From: Cladocopium goreaui
Lineage: Eukaryota > Sar > Dinophyceae > Suessiales > Symbiodiniaceae
DNA length: 64,000 nucleotides
Assembly: GCA_947184155.2 (NCBI GenBank)
Contig: CAMXCT020001757.1
Location: 244,970-308,969 of the forward strand
Reading direction: 5' to 3'
Under the pieces are notes generated by a model. The model did not search any database. It was not told the DNA's origin and saw nothing but the letters and a program-made list of their open reading frames with translations. A program made the translations under genes and the position numbers. Shown piece by piece: positions 22,850 to 33,907 of this stretch (positions are counted from its first letter, which is position 1; each line of letters starts with the position of its first letter).

Positions 22850-23525
22850 TAGCCGAGCCGAGCGACAGCGATCTGACAGGCCCAAAGTGCCGAGAGGGTT
22901 ACGCGAGCAATCTCAAAATGAGCACCGCACCACAACAAAACCAATCTGACAGGCTTGCAGAGATCTTGCCAAGAGACCATGTTACTGGGGATCTGGCCGG
23001 AAGACCTCTTATCAACATCTTGTACGATGAAATTGCGTAGAGATCTGTTGCAGAGATCTTGCCAAGAGGTCTCTTACATAGATCTCGCCAAGAGAGCCCT
23101 TATACAGAGTTTGTACAGAGATCTCTTCAAGAGATTTTGCCAACAGACCTCCTTATAGGGAGCTTCTACACTGATCTCTTCAAGAGATCTTGCCAAGAGA
23201 CATTGTTTTAGAGATCTTGTGCAGAGAACTGGTGCAGGGAACAGATATCTTGCTCAGAGATCTCTATAGAGAGTTTGAACGGAGATCTTACTGTACTTTG
23301 AGATCTCTTACAGAGATGTTCTTTGGAAATCTCTTATAGACACCGTGTACAGATAGCCTTACAAAGGATACAAAGGGATCTTGCACAGCAGCTTCTACAG
23401 AGAACCTGTCAAGGAGATCTTGCACACGATCTTCTACAGAGTTCTCCACAAGGGGAACTTACAAAATCTGACCTGGCATCTCCTCTTCATGTTCCTTGCA
23501 ACACTGTGTGGGGTCTCTTGCCGGG
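22850..23525. repeat. AGATCTTGCCAAGAG-rich dispersed repeat
   Basis: Starts with the inverted copy of 6201-6315, then becomes an irregular series of AGATCTCTT, CTTGCCAAGAGA and CTTACAGAG words. Many are short palindromes around AGATCT. Frames here show no protein features. Confidence 0.7.
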
Positions 23526-24345
23526 ATAATCAGTAGATTTAGTTCAACGATGTTCAACGACATTCAACGATGTTCACCGATGTATGCAATGTGACGAAGT
23601 TAAGCATGTACAAGGGTCGTTTGCCCAGGTTGACACAGAAATCGGATTGGGACGCCAGGAGAAGTGGTACCTCCGCCAAAGAGGCCTAAGGCCATGCCTG
23701 AACGAAGGTCGTGATGGTGTGATCAAAACAGCATTACGACAGGATCATACCAAATAATTTAATTTAAAGATCGCAAAAAAATGTCTTCAGACAAGAATGC
23801 GTGAATTTATGTTTCCTTTCGCAGCAAGGTTTTGCAAGTCTTCCGGGTTAATACCAAATATAGACCAAATAGACAAGGAAATAACGTAGCGCCCATTTGT
23901 ATCTCCAGGCCACTTCAGCATGTCAGGATGAAAGCCAGCCCCTGTCTCAGTTCCACCATTTTCTCCAGCTCAAGCCAGCAGACATCAAGTGAAACCGGGG
24001 AATGGCAATGGGATAGAGAAAAGGTATTTGGCAAGAAGACGGTGCTCACTGCATAGCACCGCAACAAATCTGACTTCCCATTGCCTCTTACCATTTGTTC
24101 CTGGAGTGTTGGAACAAAACACATTACTGTATAGATGTTTTGGGTCATGTTTTCTTCGTTTGGGGTGAGGGATGCTCAGGGTTTTGTGATGCCTGCCAGA
24201 ATTTGACCCTTCACACGCCCTTTTTCAAGACGAAGGGTACATCTGACGGCGAATCATCATGAACCAGCAGCCAGCCTGCGGCATGGCATCCTGCAATTGG
24301 CAAACATGATGCAATGATATAGTCAAACAAACCTGACTTTACAAC
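23526..24345. other. No recognised gene
   Basis: A short TTCAACGATG repeat lies at 23540-23580. The remaining frames are short and unrecognised. Confidence 0.5.
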
Positions 24346-24819
24346 CTACCCACGCAGTGGCCAAGCAAGGACACCCGCGAGTATGCAAAACAGAAACACC
24401 ATCATGTCTGCATATTTCTGCTGTATTTGAACGTCAGCGTCTTGGACATTGAGGCCTTCTATGCCTGCGGACGTGTCAAACACTTGAATCAAGAGTTGCC
24501 TGTGCATATGGTGCAATCTGTAGTGCATAATGTGCGGATGTATGCGGTGTTTTTGAGCATTAGCAACTGGCAATGCAACGTTAGACCGCGAGACTACGGG
24601 TTGTTGGCCGGCACCCGGCCTGGTTGCTGAGGATGATAAGAAGTTTTCTAGGAATCCTAAGAGGGATTGGAGGGGGACCATGTCCAGTAGCAAGCGTAAG
24701 TATTTTTGATTATTTGTGGCAGTGGCACATGCAAAGATGATGTGACGCGAACTGATGCGAACATAGGCAAGCAGTCTCTTTGAACGTTTTGAAGGTATGC
24801 TTGTAGGAAAGCAGTCCAT
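24346..24819 (-). CDS. Possible hypothetical protein exon
   Basis: 157 codons, the longest non-repeat frame in this stretch. It has a Ser/Arg-rich N-terminal part and ends in a hydrophobic segment (MMVFLFCILAGVLAWPL) that could cross a membrane. No family is recognised and no splice or homology support exists, so it may be chance. Confidence 0.25.
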   Translation of the reverse strand: MDCFPTSIPSKRSKRLLAYVRISSRHIIFACATATNNQKYLRLLLDMVPLQSLLGFLENFLSSSATRPGAGQQPVVSRSNVALPVANAQKHRIHPHIMHYRLHHMHRQLLIQVFDTSAGIEGLNVQDADVQIQQKYADMMVFLFCILAGVLAWPLRG

Positions 24820-25504
24820 TCGCTCAAGATTTCTTCAATTTGAAGGATTGGCTAAGCAGAACTTTCAAAATGTGCCCAGGCCCCCAAAAGAACCAGAAGA
24901 TTCTGGACCAGATGAGTTAGCATTGCAAGTGCCTGAGACACGGGGAAAGAAGAATCCCTAGGACAGGAGCCGCGGGTTCATCCCCTAGCTGTGGATGATG
25001 CATTATATTTTGCAGCTGCTTCTTACAGGATATGTTGCACAACCACGCTCTGATTCAGATCGGCTTTGTTTTGCGCCAGTATATTATTGATATTAATTAT
25101 GTAATAGTCGCCTTTATGTGACTAGCACGCGCACACGTGGAAGCTTATCAGGCGGTGATGCGAGGTATTTTCTTATGTGCTGTGAAATATGGTGAGCACT
25201 CGGAAGTAAGCTGATTAGGTGCCTCTACAGGAACTCATCCAATTCTTTTCCTTTGATTGCTGCAAATACTTCGTCATTTCAGTCAAAGCATCATGGTCAT
25301 GGCCTCATAGTCAAAAGTGTCCTCATCCATATCTGAGGCTTATGGCAAGGCCCAAATCCAAACCGCAGCCGAATGGCGTGAACTGGATGCAAGAAGTACA
25401 ATGCGGCCGTGCTTTCATTGTCGGCTCTTTGAGCTTGCACCACGAAGTATTCATTAGCTGCACTGCGTTGCACACGAACCTTTGTTTACCAAAATCTGCG
25501 GTGT
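24820..25504. other. No recognised gene
   Basis: Mixed sequence. The plus frame 25219-25509 (96 codons) has no recognisable feature. Confidence 0.45.
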
Positions 25505-26215
25505 GTTAGTGTTGCTATTTAATCCTTTCCCCCTAATACTAAATGTCCCCCCTAATAATGAACACCTTGAGTAGTTTTCGTTATTGGGTGGTATTTAGTA
25601 TTCGGGTGAGAAGCGCCTCCCTAATAATCCTAATACTAAAAGTCAAATTAAAGTGCTGCTTTTAAAAAAGTTATCATTTCAAAATCGATGTCAAGCTCCT
25701 TCTTGAATTCTGATGGACATATTACCAAAAATTGGATTTCAATTCTCTTCTAATATAAAATGCAAAACCTATACAAACTGTGTATACATAGAAAATCGAC
25801 TAATATTTTCGATTTCAATACCGATCAAATTCTGTATTGAATTCTAATGAAAATAGTGCCATAAATCGGATTTCCAAACTTTTCCCTAATCTTATACAAA
25901 TTCGAGCTTTGCATAAGATAATCTAACATGTTCAAAATCAATTAGGTTCCTTATCAGAATCTAATCAAAATATCGCCAAACATTCAATTTCGAAGCTTTC
26001 CTTCCCTAAGATTAAATTCAAGACCTTAATTTTGGGTTTAAAATATGCGTCCTTTTCGGTTTCAAAATCAGCTAAATTCCTGGTTGAAATCTAACGAACA
26101 TATTGCCAAAATTTTGAATTTCGAATTTTTTCAAACAGTAAAGTCAAAACCCTAATTCTTGAAAAAAGGAAGAACTAAAATGTTCGATCTTTAAAGACGG
26201 ACCTAAACAAAATAA
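25505..26215. repeat. Degenerate about 125-bp AT-rich repeats
   Basis: A small inverted pair near 25530-25610 (CCCTAATACTAAATG versus TATTTAGTATTCGGG) is followed by four diverged units. Each holds TTCAAAATCnA...GAATCTAATnAAnATATnGCCAAA near 25680, 25800, 25935 and 26065. Confidence 0.55.
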
Positions 26216-26284
26216 CGCCCTGGTGTTACGTACCTTTTTTTGCCGAGAGCGTCTGAGCGCAGGGTTCTTCCAATAGTGGGGGTC

Positions 26285-26578
26285 TGTATCTCATCTTCAC
26301 ATCTTCTCATCTTCACATCTTCTCATCTTCACCTCTTCTCATCTTCACATCTTCTCATCGTCACATCTTCTCATCTTCACAGCTGCTCATCTTCACATCT
26401 TCTCATCTTCACAGCACAGCTGCTCATCTTCACATCTTCACATCTGCTCATCTTCATATCTTCTCATCCTCACATCTTCACATCTTCACATCCTCACATC
26501 TTCACATCTTCTCCTCTTGCCCTCTTGCCCTCGTGCCCTCTTGCCCTCTTGCCCTCTCCTTCTATTCTATTTCTCTTC
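26285..26578. repeat. Polypyrimidine CATCTTCTCATCTTCA microsatellite
   Basis: Imperfect tandem CATCTTCTCATCTTCA words, then TTGCCCTC repeats (26515-26560). The SSHLLIFTSSH translation is a repeat artefact. Confidence 0.9.
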
Positions 26579-26609
26579 TGAAGGCGGGGGCAAGGGCAGT
26601 GCCAACGAG

Positions 26610-27833
26610 ACGGGACGAAACGCAACCCTTTCGCACGAAACGAGGTTCGATCGCCAAAAACTGAATAAAATTATGATTTCAACTTCTCCCGCGCAACCCT
26701 TTCGCGCGAAATGAGGTTCGATCGTCAAAAACTGAGGTAAAAGTGCGAGTTCAAGTCGTCCCGCGCAACCTTTGCGCACGAAATGAGGTTCGATCACCAA
26801 AAACTGAGGTAAAATTGCGATTTCAACTTGTCCCGCGCAACTCTTTCGCACGAAATGAGGTTCGATCGTCAAAAACTGAAGTAAAAGTGCGAGTACAAGT
26901 CGTCCCGCGCAACCCTTTCGCACGAAATGAGGTTCGATCGTCAAGAACTGAAGTAAAAGTGCGAGTTCAAGTCGTCCGCTTTCGCACGAACCTGGGGAGC
27001 CATTTGATCACAAAAAACGTGCACATACCGCTCTCGTCCACGAAAAGATATGTTCACGGCCATACGCTGTTTTCACGGCCATTCGCATTGCCGTCTGCAA
27101 TTTCACGTTTTTCACGGTTTTCCACGGCTATTCAACGCTTTTCCACGGCCAAATGCACACTTTTTCACGGCCAAATCTTGTTTTCACGGCCATATCTTGA
27201 TTCCAAGGCCAAACCATTTTTTCGAAGCCATTTGGCCAAACGGCCTTTGGCCTCCTTTTTCGCGATCAAACGGCCCCCCAGGAAATGAGGTTTGATCAGT
27301 TTGATCGTCAAAAACTAATGTAAAATTGTGATTTCACTTGTCCCGCGAACCATTTCGCACGAAATGAGGTTCGATCGTCAAAAATTGAAGTAAAATTGCG
27401 ATTTCAACTTGTCCCGCGCAACCCTTTCGCACAAAATGAAGTTCGATCGTCAAAAACTGAGGTAAAAGTGCGAGTACAAGTCGTCCCGCGCAACCCTTTC
27501 GCACGAAATGAGGTTCGATCGTCGAAAACTGAAGTAAAAGTGCGAGTTCAAGTCGTCCCCTTTCGCACGAAATGAGGTTTGATCGTCAAAAACTGAGGTA
27601 AAATTGCGATTTCACTTGTCCCGCGCAACCTTTGCGCACGAAATGAGGTTCGATCGTCAAAAATTGAAGTAAAATTGCGATTTCAAGTTGCTCCGCGCAA
27701 CCTTTTCGCACGAAACGAGGTTCGATCGTCAAAAACTGAAGTAAAAGTGCGATTTCAAGTTGCTCTGCGCAACCCTTTCGCACGAAACGAGTTTCGATCG
27801 TCAAAAACTGAAGTGAAATTGTAATTCCTCTTG
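26610..27833. repeat. 72-bp satellite
   Basis: The unit contains CGCGCAACCCTTTCGCACGA, ATGAGGTTCGATCGTCAAAA, and ACTGAAGTAAAAnTGCGA. Arrays lie at 26610-26995 and 27290-27833. Because 72 is a multiple of three, long frames stay open on both strands (minus: FLTIEPHFVRKGCAG repeats). The two arrays are separated by TTTTCACGGCCAT repeats at about 27020-27230. The array resumes at 32158-32226, so the element at 27834-32157 was inserted into it. Confidence 0.9.
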
Positions 27834-28384
27834 CCCTACTGGGTGCCCCCCCTATATAGTTACATTAGTTATAAGTCGCGCAACTTAACTTATAACATAG
27901 GTTAAGCAGCTTATAAGTTGGAGTAACTTACTTATCTTCTGTTGGAACTTACATCTTAGATGCTCCAGATAGAATCATTATATGTGAGTTATAAGTTGGA
28001 GCCTTAAAACTTAGTAAAAGGTTACGGAACTTAGCCTTTTTTAGTTTGATTTTTCATTGATTTTTTGATTTCCGTATGTTTTCGTAGCCAGATAGACTCT
28101 TTTTCACTGCATTGCTGTTTTCCTGCCAAAAACAGGTTTTCGATTGATTCATTTGTCTTTTCAAGTTGAATTTGGCGAAACTTTGCGGCTGTCCGCACCA
28201 TGCCTTTTTTAGTATCCGCGGTTGTCCGCTCTGTTGCTTTGCTTGAGCCCTCATCTTGGTCTGTTCAAAAGTATGCCATATAGTTTTATATATATTTGCA
28301 AGAACCTGTACATACATTTGGATATGCACATGTTATTCAACCGATATCATAGTTACAAAAAGTAATATCATATATAGTAGCTGC

Positions 28385-28595
28385 TGCGTTTGTTTCTTTA
28401 ACAACAACAGCGACGAAAGAACGAAAGGAGAAGTAGAACGGATCATCTTGCTGCCGCGCTGTTTCTTGAACAAAAACAGCGACAAAAGAAAGAAAGGAGA
28501 AGTAGAAGAACGGGTCATCTGGCTGCTGTGTTGTTCATTGACAACAACAGCAACAAAAGAACGAAAGGAGAACGAGCAGAACGGGCGAGGGACCT
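28385..28595. repeat. About 66-bp tandem repeat, three units
   Basis: Each unit contains AACAACAGCGACnAAAGAA, CGAAAGGAGAAnnAG and GGGTCATCTGGCTGCTG-like sequence. The units differ at several positions. Confidence 0.8.
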
Positions 28596-28725
28596 AGCAT
28601 GCCCAACATGGGCCTGATTTAAATCCCCAAATGACATGAGCGCAAAAAGCATCATATGACCCAACATGGGCCGGACAGGAAACAAAATGCTCAAATCAAA
28701 ATTTACAAATCATGTTACCCACATC

Positions 28726-29092
28726 AAACCACAGATTTCCACAGATTTCCACCGTTGTGGAAATCTGTGGGTGGCTGTGGGTGTAGTCTTGGCTAAAGGC
28801 CACCCACAGATTTCCACAGATTTCCACCGTTGTGGAAATCTTTGGGTGGCTGTGGGTGTAGTCTTGGCTAAAGGCCACCCACAGATTTCCACACATTTCC
28901 ACCGTTGTGGAAATCTGTGGGTGGCTGTGGATGTAGTCTTGGCTAAAGGCCACCCAGAGATTTCCACAGATTTCCACCGTTGTGGAAATGTGTGGGTGGC
29001 TGTGGGTGTAGTCTTGGCTAAAGGCCACCCACAGATTTCCACAGATTTCCACCGCTGTGGAAATATGTGGTTTTATGTGGGTGGATGTGGGT
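28726..29092. repeat. 75-bp tandem repeat with internal hairpin, about five units
   Basis: Each unit pairs CCCACAGATTTCCAC with GTGGAAATCTGTGGG around CCGTT, followed by GGCTGTGGGTGTAGTCTTGG. Because 75 is a multiple of three, frames of 110-148 codons are open on both strands. They are artefacts. Confidence 0.9.
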
Positions 29093-29102
29093 ATAGAATT
29101 TT

Positions 29103-29780
29103 TAAATAATAAGAAACATGATGACAATACCACCTCATCCATATGAACCTCTAAAGATACAATCCATTTAGCATGAAACTATATCCGGAGCCCAAACGGC
29201 TACGCGCTTGTGCTCAAAATCAAGAGGCACTACCAAAAAACGATGGCCTATAAAAAAGGAAGTTTGTATAGGGAAGGTTTGATTTCCAATCGCGAAATCT
29301 CTTGTTGAGGTTTCTTCTGATTTGGAGGCGCCGCTGCTGGAAATCTACTCGCCTTCGTCACGAATATCGACCTTTATTTACTACCATAACATGTGTACAG
29401 TTTGCAATCATTTCGGAAAGTTTAATATTTATAACTGTATGTGTATATACATATATAAAAAAAATATGTATATACAGTTTTCATGTAATGTTTATTCGCA
29501 ATGACTGAAGCGAAGGAAGCAATGGAGCTGGACAAGCTGCATGGATTGCACAACCCAAGCTGGTGGGCAATTGATGGCCTGGATGTTTTGTGCTTGCTGT
29601 AGCGGCAAAAAAAAGACGGTGGTCCGCACGTCCGCTCGTTGCCGGCGGTGGTCCGCACATATAGGCAAAACGGCTGTTTGACTAAAAAAGTACGAAAAAA
29701 GTTAAACAAAATATACTTTTCCAAAATAACCACAAAAAGTAGAAAAACAACGAGAACTATCCAAAAAACAGCTCAAAAAA
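29103..29780. other. Unique part of element C, no recognised gene
   Basis: Short frames at 29302-29508 (plus) and 29422-29733 (minus) overlap antisense. There is an A/T-rich run near 29440-29480. Confidence 0.45.
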
Positions 29781-30369
29781 CAACCTAAATAAGTTACGGA
29801 ACTTATAACTTAGTTGTAAATTCACTAACTAATTTACAAGTTACTTGCTATAAGTTACTTATAACTCCATTCCGACTAAATTATGTCTCGCAACTTAGTT
29901 ACAACTAGAGGGGGGCACCCAGTAAGTCTCGAAAGCTAGTAATTTTACTAATTTAGTAATTTTACTAATCCAGAAGATTTTACGTAAAATTTTTGTTGAT
30001 TTTTGCAAAATTAGTAAAATGTAAACAAAAAAAAAAAGGAAAAGTGCATCAAAAGTGCACCAAAAATGTATCAAGAATGCATCAAAAATGTGCCAGAAGA
30101 TGTGTGATAGGTTTTTGAATTTCCTTGAATTTGATATAAGACGCAGAATGAATATGCAAATATTGTTGAGGAATGTGAAGAAATTGGCATGTGGAACCTG
30201 CATAAGGATATGTCCTTTGCCGCAAAACGAAAACATTCTGAAAGAAAGATAGATGGTCAATTCCTGATAGCTTGCATTGGGGTGTGAAAAAAATAAGTGC
30301 TGCTGCTGTTCGCTGAGGTTGGCTTTACATGAAAACAGATCCAGGAAACTTTTCTGCATAAAGACTTTA

Positions 30370-30645
30370 CTTGAGAATGTTGACACTGCACTTTACTTGA
30401 GCCTGTTGTCAGCGCACTTTACTTGAGACTGCTGTCAGTGAACTTTACTTGAGACTGCATCCAATGAACTTTGCTTGAGGCTGCATCCAATAAACTTTAC
30501 TTGAGGCTGCATCCAATGAACTTTACTCGGGCCTGTTGCCACTGAACTCTACTGGAGACTGTTGTCAGTGAACTTGACTCAGTTTGCTATCATTGCACTT
30601 TGCATCTTACTTGAGACTGCACTGAATCAGTATTACTTCAAACTC
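30370..30645. repeat. About 30-33-bp repeats (ACTTTACTTGAGACTG)
   Basis: Roughly eight irregular units of the type ACTTTACTTGAGRCTGCATCC or ...CTGTTGTCAGTG. They lie inside element D. Confidence 0.75.
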
Positions 30646-30714
30646 AATGCATGCAACCTCTTTTTGAGAGAGAACCTTATCATTTTTTATTTTTTCCAAG
30701 AAAAATGTCATAAA

Positions 30715-31192
30715 TTCTTGACGCACTTTTGACGCACTTTTGACGCACTTTCGACGCACTTTTGACGCACTTTTGATGCACTTTTAAAAGTGCATCAAAA
30801 GTGCGTCAAAAGTGCGTCAAAAGTGCGTCACTTTTGAAAGTGCACCAAAAGTGCATCAAAAGTGCATCAAAAGTGCACCAAAAGTGCATCAAAAGTGCAT
30901 CAAAAGTGCATCAAAAGTGCATCAAAAGTGCATCAAAAGTGTATCAAAAGTGCACCAAAAGTGCATCAAAAGTGCATCAAAAGTGCATCAAAAGTGCACC
31001 AAAAGTGCATCAAAAGTGCATCAAAAGTGCATCAAAAGTGCATCAAAAGTGCATCAAAAGTGTATCAAAAGTGCACCAAAAGTGCATCAAAAGTGCATCA
31101 AAAGTGCATCAAAAGTGCACCAAAAGTGCATCAAAAGTGCACCAAAAGTGCATCAAAAGTGCACCAAAAGTGCATCAGAAGTGCATTACATT
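30715..31192. repeat. 11-bp tandem array with an inverted start
   Basis: GACGCACTTTT units (30715-30785) reverse at CTTTTAAAAG (about 30781-30790) into AAAAGTGCATC units that continue to 31192, about 37 copies. The array can form one large hairpin plus a long direct array. Three frames are open through VHQKCIKSAS-type translations because 11 is not a multiple of 3 and no unit has a stop. Confidence 0.95.
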
Positions 31193-31975
31193 TTTGACCG
31201 TGTTCAAGCATTTTTCTGAAAAAATCTTTAGACACATCTAAGACTTCTCGGATGTATCTTTTCAAGCCAGCCAAAGGTTTACCAGGATTTCATCCAGACC
31301 TTCTCCAAATTGTATGAGAAAAAAAGCACCACAAGAGTCTATGAGCTCCCTTTTAAATTTAGCTTTGAAAAAGACATGTCTTCAGTCCCCATGGACAATT
31401 GTTTTATGCAAGTTGATCAAGTTTTGTAGCAAGCAAACCTGATCCAATAAAGTTTGTTTCACTTTTCTTGCCTGGAAAAAATGATAAGGTGTGGTTATTA
31501 TTGCTTTGATATTTCACCTAGTCTCATTTACCCAAAAAAATATGTAGACTTTCTTTTTCAAATGTAAATGCTTTGCAATGACTTCTTAAAGTCAAGATCC
31601 AATGTTAATTCCTTTTGTGGATTCACCTATACTTATGTACATCCAGTTTTTATGTTTATATAGATATATAGATATATAGATATAGATATACATGATTTCA
31701 CATAACATCTCAAAAGAACTCTCAGGTAAAGTCCCAAGAAAGTATCAAGAACTCCTCATATAAAATCGCAAGTAAAGTCTCCAGTACAAACTCATGTAAA
31801 GTCATTCCTCAACACATAAGTGCAGATTCTTCTACGGAAACGACAACATATCGATTGAAATCCTCCACTGGAAACACCTCACTCAAAACCAAATCATCGC
31901 AAACCACAATCACACACATCACAAAAAATATCACAACTCCTAAGAAAAAACGAAAAAACACAATTTTCACAATTT
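31193..31975. other. Interior of element D, no recognised gene
   Basis: AT-rich, with a TATAGATATATAGATA run near 31660-31690. No supported feature. Confidence 0.5.
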
Positions 31976-32227
31976 TTTGAAAGCATGCAAAATTTTACTA
32001 ACGTTAGTAAAATCATTTACTAACATTAGTAAAATTTTACTCACGTTAGTAAATTTTACTAACGTTAGTAAAATTTTACGTAAAATAACGTTAGTAAAAC
32101 AGTCCATTTTACGTAAAATTCAGGGCGAGTAAAATTACTAACTTTCGAGACTTAGGGTGTCTAATCGCGACCCTTTCGCATGAGATGAGATTCAATCGCC
32201 CAAAACTATAGCAAATTGCGATGTCCT

Positions 32228-33907
32228 GTGTGTAAAAGCGTCTCTTTGTAAACGCGTCTGTGTGTAAAAGCGTCTGTGTGTAAAAGCGTCTGTGTGTAAA
32301 AGTGTTAGTTTGTAAATGCGTCTGTGTGTAAAAGCTTTTGTGTGCAAAAGTGTCTGTGTGTCAAAGTGTTTGTGTGTAAAAGCGTCTGTGTGTAAAAGTG
32401 TCTGTGTGTAAAAGCGTCTGTGTGTAAAAGTGTCTGTGTGTAAAAGCGTCTGTGCGTAAAAGTGTTAGTGTGTAAAAGCGTCTGTGTGTAAAAGCTTTTG
32501 TCTGCAAAAGTGTCTCTGTGTAAAAGCGTCTGTGTGTAAAAGTGTTAGTGTGTAAAAGCGTCTGTGTGTAAAAGCTTTTGTGTGCAAAAGTGTTTGTGTG
32601 TAAAAGTGTTTGTGTGTAAAGGTGTTTGTGTATGAAAGCGTCTGTGTGTGTGCAAGCAACAGTGTGTAAAAGCTTTTGTGTGCAAAAGTGTCTGTGTGTC
32701 AAAGTGTTTGTGTGTAAAAGCGTCTGTGTGTAAAAGCGTCTGTGTGTAAAAGTTAGCTAGGTCCAAGATAGGTGCTAGAGGGCTTAGCGAGATTTCAAGA
32801 ATATATGGTACGGTACGGTTGGGAAATGTGTTTTCCCTGGTACGTACGGTTGGTATGGTTGGTTGGTACGGTTGGTACGGTTGGTTGGTGCGGTTGGTAC
32901 GGTTGGTACCGTTTGTTGGTACGCTTGAACCGTACCAACCGTACCCAGAAACCGTACCAATGAACCGTACCACCGTACCGTACCAGATTAAGGGGGGGGT
33001 CAAGGGGGGGCGTTTTGGATGTACCACTGGTACGGTACGGTGGTACGGTTCATTGGTGCGGTTTCTGGGTACGGTTGGTACGGTCGGTACGGTTGGTAAG
33101 CGTACCAAGCGTACCTTACTAAGCGTACCAACCGTACCGACCGTACCGTACCAAGCGTACAAAGCGTACCAACCGCACCGTACCAAGCGTACCAACCGTA
33201 CCAAGCCTACCGTACCTGGTTTCTAGGCGGATATCAAGCACCTATCTTGGACCTAGATAATGTAAAAGCGTCTGTGTGTAAACGCGTCTGTGTGTAAAAG
33301 CGTCTCTGTGTAAAAGCTTTTGTGTGCAAAAGTGTCTGTGTGTCAAAGTGTTTGTGTGTAAACGCTTCTGTGTGTAAAAGCGTCTCTGTGTAAAAGCGTC
33401 TGTGTGTAAAAGTGTTTGTGTGTAAAAGTGTCTGTGTGTAAAGCGTCTATGTGTAAAAGCTTCTGTGTGTAAAAGCTTCTGGGTCTAAAAGCGTCTGCGT
33501 GTAAACGCTTCTGTGTGTAAAAGCTCCTGTGTGTAAAAGGGTCTGGGTGTAAAAGCTTCTGTGTGTAAAAGCGTCTGTGTGTAAAAGTGTCTGTGTGTAA
33601 AAGCGTCTGTGCAAAAGCATCTGTGTGTAAAAGCTTCTGTTTGTAAAAGCTTCTGTGGGTAAAAGCTTTGTGTGTAAAAGCGTCTGTGTAAAAGCAACAG
33701 TGTGTAAAAGCGTCTGTGTGTAAAACTGTCTGTGTGTAAAAGCGCCTGTGTGTAAAAGCGTCTGTGTGTAAAAGTGCCTTGTGTGTAAAAGCGTTTGTGT
33801 GTAAAGTGTCTGTGTGTAAAAGCTTCTGTGTGTAAAAGCTTCTCTGTGTAAGGGGTTCTCTTTGTAAAAGCTTGCTCTGTGTAAAAGCTTTTGTGTGTAA
33901 AAGTGTT
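32228..33907. repeat. 16-bp satellite, split by an insertion
   Basis: The unit TGTGTGTAAAAGCGTC is repeated about 33 times at 32228-32756 and about 40 times at 33257-33907. Variants CTTTTG, GTGTTTG and CTTCTG alternate. The insertion at 32757-33256 splits the array. Minus-strand translations such as FTHRRFYTQTLLHTDA are artefacts. Confidence 0.95.
32757..33256. mobile_element. 500-bp MITE-like element with GGTAC repeats
   Basis: Perfect 20-bp terminal inverted repeats, CTAGGTCCAAGATAGGTGCT at 32757-32776 and its reverse complement at 33237-33256. The interior alternates blocks of GGTACGGTTGGTACGGTT with reversed blocks AACCGTACCAACCGTACC, so it folds into two nested hairpins. The flanking sequence is the 16-bp satellite. 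The target duplication is not clear. Confidence 0.8.

Larger units (their letters stand above)
27839..29922. mobile_element. Inverted-repeat element C nested in D
   Basis: The ends are CTGGGTGCCCCCC (27839) and GGGGGGCACCCAG (ending 29922), flanked by TA on both sides (27837-27838, 29923-29924). Subterminal regions on both sides are rich in GTTATAAGTT, AACTTATAAC and GTTACGGAACTTA words. The interior holds the 66-bp and 75-bp tandem arrays. No transposase was found. The plus frame 28256-28597 and others come from repeats. Confidence 0.75.
27834..32157. mobile_element. Inverted-repeat element D, interrupted by element C
   Basis: The right end reads CTTTCGAGACTTAGGG (32142-32157). The matching left end CCCTA + AGTCTCGAAAG is split: CCCTA at 27834-27838 and AGTCTCGAAAG at 29925-29935, with element C and a duplicated TA between them. 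Inside the ends are TAGTAATTTTACT words and TTTACGTAAA palindromes (29940-29995, 31985-32125). The flanks carry TG on both sides (27832-27833, 32158-32159), consistent with a 2-bp duplication within the 72-bp satellite. It is non-autonomous. Termini starting CCC with a 2-bp duplication recall copies A and B. Confidence 0.7.

Noticed and set aside
23411..23430. AAGGAGATCTTGCACACGAT as another 21-bp hairpin copy
   Set aside because: The right arm CTCCTT is missing, and it lies in the AGATCT-rich repeat where similar words arise by chance.
27837..29924. Elements C and D as simple neighbours meeting at 29924
   Set aside because: D's missing CCCTA is found just left of C, and TA is repeated on both sides of C, so nesting explains the junctions better.
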